Source: a virus
Virus record (IMG/VR): IMGVR_UViG_3300042308_000216
Coordinates: 31,878 to 95,877 of that record
Length of the DNA: 64,000 nucleotides
Reading direction: 5' to 3' (one strand)
The notes under the pieces were generated by a model. It had not been told where the DNA came from and ran no database searches. It saw only the letters and a list, made by a program, of their open reading frames with translations. Positions 60,316-64,000 of this stretch are shown piece by piece. The first letter of the stretch is position 1. Every line of letters starts with the position of its first letter. A program made the position numbers and the translations under genes.

Positions 60316-60558
60316 TTACTTGTTTTTGTTTTTGTTAAATTGTTTGTTGTTGTTTTTCGATTGTTGCTTTTCTTTTATAGACTTTATAGCTAGTCTAATA
60401 TTATTTATATCAGTTTGACATTGATTAAACATAGGCATATTACCATTGTTTATATAATAATCGCTCCACATGAAATTCATTTGGAGATTCTTATGGAGAA
60501 TATCAATCTCCGTCATGTCGTAAGAATTCCATCTTACAGGCATAGTGAATGTAGTCAT
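60316..60558 (-). CDS. Small hypothetical protein with basic tail
   Basis: 80 residues. The N-terminus has aromatic residues (RWNSYDMTEIDILHKN; MNFMWSDYYINNG) and the C-terminus ends in Lys/Asn repeats (NNNKQFNKNKNK). Its start forms an ATGA overlap with the tiny gene upstream. Function unknown. Confidence 0.45.
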   Translation of the reverse strand: MTTFTMPVRWNSYDMTEIDILHKNLQMNFMWSDYYINNGNMPMFNQCQTDINNIRLAIKSIKEKQQSKNNNKQFNKNKNK

Positions 60559-60728
60559 AGTTTTTTAATTAAAGTGAATAAATGATTTGCTTGTGAGTTA
60601 AAGTCTAAATTTTCATTGTAAGCTTTAACTCTTGTTAACTTCATTGGTTTAGAAATAAATGTACTTTCTGATTTTTTAGTAACCAAAGAGCTAATTTTAA
60701 GCCTAAGAAATTCATAAGGTGTTTGCAT
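60555..60728 (-). CDS. 57-residue hypothetical protein
   Basis: A short frame starting at 60728 (MQTPYEFLRLKISSLVTKK) and ending ...HLFTLIKKL with a TGA that forms an ATGA overlap with the next start. It is basic and Lys/Ser-rich with a conserved-looking MKLTRVKAYNEN segment. The exact overlap on its downstream side supports translation. No domain known. Confidence 0.55.
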   Translation of the reverse strand: MQTPYEFLRLKISSLVTKKSESTFISKPMKLTRVKAYNENLDFNSQANHLFTLIKKL

Positions 60729-60807
60729 AAATACAAAAGATTAGAGTTACTAATAGATACAATATTGATATTGTAGCAAGTGGATGCCTTCTAATTAATC
60801 TTGTCAT
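60712..60807 (-). CDS. 31-residue membrane peptide
   Basis: A frame of only 31 residues (MTRLIRRHPLATISILYLLV then TLIFCIYANTL), with a basic start followed by a single transmembrane helix. Its ATG overlaps the upstream stop as ATGA and its end overlaps the next gene by 17 nt. Small membrane peptides of this kind are common in phages, for example as lysis or exclusion factors; the role here is unknown. Confidence 0.5.
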   Translation of the reverse strand: MTRLIRRHPLATISILYLLVTLIFCIYANTL

Positions 60808-61076
60808 AGAGTTACAATAAATTGGTTTTTACGTTTAACAATCTTAAAATTACTTGATGTTACAGCATCAATAAATTGACGTTTTAATATTTCTTCATTT
60901 TGTTTGTGTAATAAGACATAATAATGTTGCCTTATAGCACTTAAGCTTCTATGAAGCTTTTTAGCAGCTAAATTAAGACCATATTCCAATATATATTGGT
61001 TATTTTGATCTATGATTTTCATTAGTTCTTTGTCTTCTTTTTCAGACCATGAACTTTTACTTAGAGTTTTCCTCAT
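60804..61076 (-). CDS. Myb/SANT-like HTH protein
   Basis: 90 residues from the ATG at 61076; the longer frame begins with TTG. The region SSWSEKEDKELMKIIDQN, then GLNLAAKKLHRSLSAIRQHY fits a Myb/SANT-type DNA-binding module: Trp-containing first helix, E-DxxL, then a recognition helix. A basic end follows. It may regulate phage or host genes. ATGA coupling to the 31-residue peptide downstream. Confidence 0.65.
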   Translation of the reverse strand: MRKTLSKSSWSEKEDKELMKIIDQNNQYILEYGLNLAAKKLHRSLSAIRQHYYVLLHKQNEEILKRQFIDAVTSSNFKIVKRKNQFIVTL

Positions 61077-61299
61077 TGTTATCAATTAAAGGGTTAATAA
61101 TATGAGCAGTATATTCTGGTTGCTCATCCAGTTCATCTTGTTTTGGAATCAGTACTATTTCAACAATACGGCTATCATATTTATCAATAATATTCATAGC
61201 TTGAATACTTGACATATTATAAACCTTTTGTTTAACAGGCACTGATGGAACGTAGACAAAATAACTATTGCCTACGTTCACAATCTCGCCAATATACAT
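61057..61299 (-). CDS. Small hypothetical protein
   Basis: 80 residues with strands (YIGEIVNVGNSYFVYVPSVP; RIVEIVLIPKQDEL) and an acidic tail. No family known. It overlaps the next start by 20 nt and the previous stop by one base, typical of the tightly packed accessory segment. Confidence 0.45.
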   Translation of the reverse strand: MYIGEIVNVGNSYFVYVPSVPVKQKVYNMSSIQAMNIIDKYDSRIVEIVLIPKQDELDEQPEYTAHIINPLIDNNEENSK

Positions 61300-61511
61300 T
61301 AGTGTCTACCAGGTAAAGCTTTAATACCACGACAACCATGTCCAACAAGACCATTTTTTTTAGCGTGTTTTCTCGCCTTGCGATTTTTCTTGTGTTTCTT
61401 TTTTTTAGGTTTGCCATCGTTAAGCTCATAAGAGCTTTTTATTTCGTAAGTTTCAGCAGAAACATTAGCAGTAAAAACTACTAGGACGATAAGGAAAAAT
61501 AAATTTTTCAT
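61299..61511 (-). CDS. Secreted Lys/Arg-rich peptide
   Basis: 70 residues with a signal peptide (MKNLFFLIVLVVFTANVSA) and a mature part of about 50 residues that is very basic (DGKPKKKKHKKNRKARKHAKK, read in parts). A short Cys/Gly end (GHGCRGIKALPGRH) follows. Exported cationic peptides could bind the envelope, peptidoglycan or nucleic acid. Function unknown. Confidence 0.55.
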   Translation of the reverse strand: MKNLFFLIVLVVFTANVSAETYEIKSSYELNDGKPKKKKHKKNRKARKHAKKNGLVGHGCRGIKALPGRH

Positions 61512-61546
61512 CTTGTTTAGTTTTAAAGGGTTAGTTAAAAATTAAA

Positions 61547-61972
61547 TTAAAAATCCAAATGTATTTCATCTGGAGGTGGTGGCAATTCGTTATCATTATT
61601 TAAATTGTGTAAATCCCATGTACCTGGAAACATGCTTCTAGACAATGCTTTAATTTGTTTCTCAGCAATATCTATATCAGTTAAGCATTTAAGCACCATA
61701 CCTTTTTGCTTATATTCAAAGTATTTGGTATAAATTTCAGACATCATTCTATTTAAATTCATTTGAGTTGTTACATCAAACTCAAAAGAATAGTATTTAC
61801 TGCCTTTTTTAAATTTACCATTCTTATCATAAGAATCTCTTCCTTGAAAGACTGTAATACCTTTGTCTTTGTGTTCACCTACATCAAGTTTAGTTGCATA
61901 AGTCATTTTAACTCTTATACCACTATCAGTAAGAGTAGTTTTACAATTTGGAGGGAGTTTTACTTGTAACAT
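61547..61972 (-). CDS. Hypothetical protein
   Basis: 141 residues with an alpha/beta opening (GIRVKMTYATKLDVGEHKDKG) and helical middle (MNLNRMMSEIYTKYFEYKQKG), ending in a proline stretch (NELPPPPDEIHLDF). No motif recognised. Between it and the next gene is a 92-nt spacer with a short hairpin (GTCG/CGAC) and no further gene. Confidence 0.45.
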   Translation of the reverse strand: MLQVKLPPNCKTTLTDSGIRVKMTYATKLDVGEHKDKGITVFQGRDSYDKNGKFKKGSKYYSFEFDVTTQMNLNRMMSEIYTKYFEYKQKGMVLKCLTDIDIAEKQIKALSRSMFPGTWDLHNLNNDNELPPPPDEIHLDF

Positions 61973-62064
61973 TTTTTAGTTTTTTTTAAAAGTGAATAAA
62001 AAAATAAAGCCTTTTGTCTTCATGCTTAGGAATACGTCGGATATCACGACCTTTCTATTATATT

Positions 62065-62304
62065 TTACCATCTAAATTGGACATCTTCATCCCAATAATC
62101 TTCTTCAGTAAGAAGTTCTTGGATTTCTTGTTCAGCAAAGTTTGCTTCAATTCCTGATTGATATTTAATTTCAACAGGATTACTATCAATTAAAAACTCG
62201 TAGTAATTAATTATAGCTAATACACTTGCACTTGGAATAACGCTATTATCCATTAAATTGGTAAAGCGTTTACTAGTTTGAGCCATTGCTTCTAATCTTG
62301 TCAT
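62065..62304 (-). CDS. Small acidic helical protein
   Basis: 79 residues, opening with LEAMAQTSKRFTNLMDN and closing with a very acidic stretch (IQELLTEEDYWDEDVQFRW). Its start is an ATGA overlap with the next tiny gene. Possibly an inhibitor of a host protein by mimicry, but there is no evidence beyond composition. Confidence 0.45.
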   Translation of the reverse strand: MTRLEAMAQTSKRFTNLMDNSVIPSASVLAIINYYEFLIDSNPVEIKYQSGIEANFAEQEIQELLTEEDYWDEDVQFRW

Positions 62305-62426
62305 ATTTTAATAAGATTATCATTGTGAGTAATATATTCTGTACCATCATCATCCCTGACAATAGTATAATCATCTGTAGATTTTACAATACTACAGAAT
62401 ACTTTGTGTAATGCATCGTAATACAT
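62301..62426 (-). CDS. 41-residue hypothetical protein
   Basis: A frame of 41 residues (MYYDALHKVFCSIVKSTDD, then YTIVRDDGTEYITHNDNLIKI) with ATGA overlap to the next gene. The strand-turn pattern (TIVRDDGTEYITH) suggests a small beta hairpin. Shorter than normal ORF thresholds; the coupling supports it. Confidence 0.55.
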   Translation of the reverse strand: MYYDALHKVFCSIVKSTDDYTIVRDDDGTEYITHNDNLIKI

Positions 62427-62461
62427 TTATATAGATTTAATTAATTACAAATAAAAAATGC

Positions 62462-62550
62462 GTGGTAGTTATATTACCACTAGGTTAATGTCTTGTAACC
62501 TATACAATGCAAACTACGATGAGTTTGTCTAATCAGCGGCCAATATAACT
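62462..62550 (-). ncRNA. Structured element with alternative helices and terminator-like end
   Basis: Gene-free. AGTTATATT (62467-62475) pairs perfectly with AATATAACT (62542-62550). Within are CAAACT/AGTTTG (62510-62527) and AGGTTA/TAACCT (62482-62501). GTGGTA/TACCAC (62462-62480) overlaps the closing strand and is followed leftward by GCATTTTTTATTTG, a terminator-like arrangement. The two states exclude each other. Confidence 0.5.
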
Positions 62551-62607
62551 GTTTATGGTTAGTGTTCCACGTGCCTTTTGCGCTAAACTGTCACTACTCA
62601 GTATTAT

Positions 62608-62629
62608 TATAACCTGTGCACAAGTTATA
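62608..62629. repeat. Near-perfect 22-nt palindrome
   Basis: An inverted repeat with one mismatched pair: 5' half TATAACCTGTG, 3' half CACAAGTTATA, centred on a TGTGCACA core. It lies between a gene stop and the structured element, and shares the TTGTGC string found in two elements further right. It may be an operator or the stem of an RNA. Confidence 0.6.
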
Positions 62630-62642
62630 ACTGCTATGTTCT

Positions 62643-62975
62643 TTAATCTGCAAAAAAACATTGTCTATGTAATTCATTGAATTCTTTTTGCATTTCAAGA
62701 AATTTACATAGAATCTGATCTTTTAATGTTTGACCAAAAGACTCAAATTCATCAATAGTAGAAGTTAATTGCTTAACTCCCCATGTGTAATCACCTAAAT
62801 AAACAACCTGCTTAATCTGATTATGTTCTGGTTTTCTAGGATTAGAAGGAAACCAAGTCAGATTATCTTTAGCTGTTCCTACAGGTACACCACAATATAA
62901 TATTGTGTAGTTTCTGTCTATAGTAAGATCATTGTTTATTTCTAACACTGTTCCTTTTGTTATTTCTGCGTGCAT
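62643..62975 (-). CDS. Hypothetical protein
   Basis: 110 residues. The N-terminal part has strands (YTILYCGVPVGTAKDN; QVVYLGDYTWGVKQL) and a small helical end (FLEMQKEFNELHRQCF). No family is known. It stands alone between two RNA-like intervals. Leader AACTAACTAAACTTATATAC, no Shine-Dalgarno site. Confidence 0.5.
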   Translation of the reverse strand: MHAEITKGTVLEINNDLTIDRNYTILYCGVPVGTAKDNLTWFPSNPRKPEHNQIKQVVYLGDYTWGVKQLTSTIDEFESFGQTLKDQILCKFLEMQKEFNELHRQCFFAD

Positions 62976-63012
62976 TGTATATAAGTTTAGTTAGTTACGA
63001 AAGAAAATATTT

Positions 63013-63192
63013 ACATTTAGTTGTAATTTGCACAATGGTCATGGATATAAATCCCCATTATTATACTATTAACAGTTTTGAGTTTTACCTCACTGAAAGC
63101 ATACTAAACAGTGTACGTAATATTTAGTACTCTAAGTGTTCATCTTTCTGTTAAATATTCGTATAACACGCTTACAAATTACAACTAAGTGT
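63013..63192 (-). ncRNA. Structured element closed by a 14-bp helix
   Basis: TTAGTTGTAATTTG (63017-63030) and CAAATTACAACTAA (63175-63188) are exact reverse complements, plus ACA/TGT further out. Inside are hairpins AATGG/CCATT, CACTG/CAGTG and AATATTTA/TAAATATT. The ends share sequence with the element at 63268. No reading frame of note. Confidence 0.6.
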
Positions 63193-63200
63193 AAAGATTA

Positions 63201-63244
63201 TTAACAATGTAGGTGGACGTTTTCATCTCCTAATTGATTGTTAA
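63201..63244 (-). ncRNA. Short inverted-repeat element
   Basis: TTAACAAT (63201-63208) and ATTGTTAA (63237-63244) are exact reverse complements around a 28-nt loop with GTAGGTGGACG. It lies between two larger elements in the same series. Confidence 0.4.
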
Positions 63245-63267
63245 ATAATATTATTTGCCCATCTGCA

Positions 63268-63381
63268 CTCAGTTGTAATCCGCACAACATAAAACTTACT
63301 CATCGCTATGCAGTGATTGCTGCCTTATAAGCTACATTAGTAAGCTGAGTTCTTGTTGATACTACTTAAGAATTACAACTG
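63268..63381 (-). ncRNA. Structured element, relative of the one at 63013
   Basis: CAGTTGTAAT (63270-63279) and ATTACAACTG (63372-63381) are exact reverse complements; a G-U pair (- strand) and a C-G pair continue inward. Inner pairs AACTTACT with AGTAAG plus GCAG/CTGC make a branched fold. Its ends share TTGTGC-x2-ATTACAACT with the preceding element, differing by transitions only. Confidence 0.6.
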
Positions 63382-63395
63382 CTCACCCTTTGGAA

Positions 63396-63511
63396 ACTGA
63401 TTAATAACTATGGTAGAGTTCCAACTTATCCTTAGCAATATACTAGTAAATGATTAACTAGTGCTTACCTTCAGTATCTCCCCTATTTTCCCAACTTCAT
63501 TATTAATCAGT
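63396..63511 (-). ncRNA. Structured element closed by a 12-bp helix
   Basis: ACTGATTAATAA (63396-63407) and TTATTAATCAGT (63500-63511) are exact reverse complements; inside is ACTAGT repeated as an inverted pair around AAATGATTA. A second possible pairing GAAAC/GTTTC overlaps its outer edge. No gene. Confidence 0.55.
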
Positions 63512-63519
63512 GTAGTTTC

Positions 63520-63580
63520 ATATCTTAAATGTATTTGTATTTCTACAGCCTATATTTCTTCAGCCAACCATTTAAGATAT
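63520..63580 (-). ncRNA. Structured element closed by a 12-bp helix, with a direct repeat
   Basis: ATATCTTAAATG (63520-63531) and CATTTAAGATAT (63569-63580) are exact reverse complements. On the - strand the loop holds a tandem near-repeat GGCTGAAGAAATATA and GGCTGTAGAAATACA. Rest of the 63581-63643 interval shows only a weak TTGG/CCAA hairpin. Confidence 0.55.
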
Positions 63581-63643
63581 TATACTACGTGAGTTGTGGT
63601 GCATTAACAAATTTGGAAGCTTATGGTTTACCAACCTATAGTT

Positions 63644-63811
63644 TTAATATCTCCTTATCCATAGTCCATCTTCAAAATCCCAAATAGATTTATCAATAAG
63701 CACTATTATTTTTTTATCTTTATCATGCCTTTCAATGTATTGACTTAATTCACTATAAGTTTTTACATTACTAGCAAAATTATCATCAAAGTTAAATGAA
63801 TGTGGTATCAT
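63644..63811 (-). CDS. 55-residue hypothetical protein
   Basis: Frame from the ATG at 63811 (MIPHSFNFDDNFASN). The frame continues upstream to 63877 only with a GTG start and over an inverted repeat, so the shorter form is preferred. It has charged helices (YSELSQYIERHDKDKKIIVLID). No family known. Confidence 0.5.
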   Translation of the reverse strand: MIPHSFNFDDNFASNVKTYSELSQYIERHDKDKKIIVLIDKSIWDFEDGLWIRRY

Positions 63812-63840
63812 GATTTCTAGTATTAAAAGGTTAAACAAAA

Positions 63841-63893
63841 AATACAATGCATTGAGTATAGCTGTATAGCCTCCCACCTCAACACATTGTATT
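63841..63893 (-). ncRNA. Inverted-repeat element upstream of the last gene
   Basis: AATACAATG (63841-63849) and CATTGTATT (63885-63893) are exact reverse complements, 9 bp, around a 35-nt loop containing TATAGCTGTATAG. It resembles the series at 63.0-63.6 kb in having a perfect closing helix. The remaining 63894-64000 shows only a CACC/GGTG hairpin and no gene. Confidence 0.4.
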
Positions 63894-64000
63894 AATTTAC
63901 TGCTCTTTTTCCATATCTAGACCTGTAGATACAGTTAAGATTAGAATAATAATGGTATGTAACACCCATATAGGTGAACATTGAATGTTATAGAATGTTT

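Noticed and set aside
63200-63600. CRISPR array
   Set aside because: Inverted repeats are present but there are no regularly spaced direct repeats with unique spacers and no cas genes.
63812-63877. N-terminal extension of the last small gene
   Set aside because: It would need a GTG start and lies across a perfect inverted repeat; its hydrophobic sequence looks incidental.
1-64000. Integrase, transposase or insertion sequence
   Set aside because: No such protein motifs or terminal repeats were found anywhere in the window.

Overview
The window reads as about two thirds of an AT-rich, double-stranded DNA tailed phage of the crAss-like group (order Crassvirales). The evidence is the layout (a rightward virion module converging on a leftward replication module at about 36.27 kb), a 1599-residue tail stabilisation/muzzle-like protein, an HU/IHF-like virion protein, a series of giant virion ORFs (2421, 3648 and 1287 residues), one carrying the DFDID metal-binding loop of the crAss-type virion RNA polymerase, and a phage replisome with family A polymerase, DnaB-type helicase, TOPRIM primase, FEN nuclease and Sak4-like ATPase. 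The likely host is a Bacteroidota bacterium: starts are preceded by A-rich leaders mostly without Shine-Dalgarno sites, TAnnTTTG promoter motifs occur, and one gene encodes a secreted protein that looks like cargo of the type IX secretion system (T9SS). No genome ends, integrase, terminase, portal or major capsid gene are visible; the last three probably lie to the left of the window.

Left half, + strand (1-36263): end of an upstream gene, a connector/ring protein, the HU/IHF-like protein, a small acidic protein, a gp4-like tail adaptor candidate, the muzzle protein, two cargo/virion candidates, then three giant ORFs. The 2421-residue ORF ends in a nucleotidyltransferase-fold domain. The 3648-residue ORF fuses a DFDID RNA-polymerase-like region to an HExxH metallopeptidase, a NADAR domain, a SLOG-like domain, an AlkB-type 2-oxoglutarate/Fe(II) dioxygenase and a C-terminal SF1 helicase. 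These are probably packaged and ejected with DNA to transcribe early genes and to shield or process phage nucleic acid. A perfect 7-bp hairpin at 36266-36285 separates the two converging units.

Middle, - strand (63-36 kb transcribed leftwards): class II (B12-dependent) ribonucleotide reductase, metallophosphoesterase, FEN nuclease, PD-(D/E)XK nuclease, primase, SSB-like protein, Sak4-like ATPase, M20/M42-like peptidase, a 613-residue unknown, DnaB helicase with a small partner, SF2 helicase, family A DNA polymerase, and many small genes. Most small genes are chained by 4-bp ATGA overlaps, which implies translational coupling. The right-hand accessory part (51.5-64 kb) holds lipoprotein and signal-peptide genes, the T9SS-like protein, a radical SAM enzyme, an HExxH protein and several tiny genes.

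Two RNA-rich intervals interrupt the genes. 58.4-59.35 kb holds a tmRNA with an unusually long tag that lacks the usual LAA end, a canonical tRNA-Arg(UCU), and a tRNA-Leu(UAG)-like gene that appears to lack its D arm, plus other folded elements. 62.46-63.6 kb holds a tandem run of gene-free elements, each closed by a perfect long-range helix (8-14 bp), two of which share sequence at both ends. That run, together with the giant fused ORF, is the best candidate here for something undescribed.
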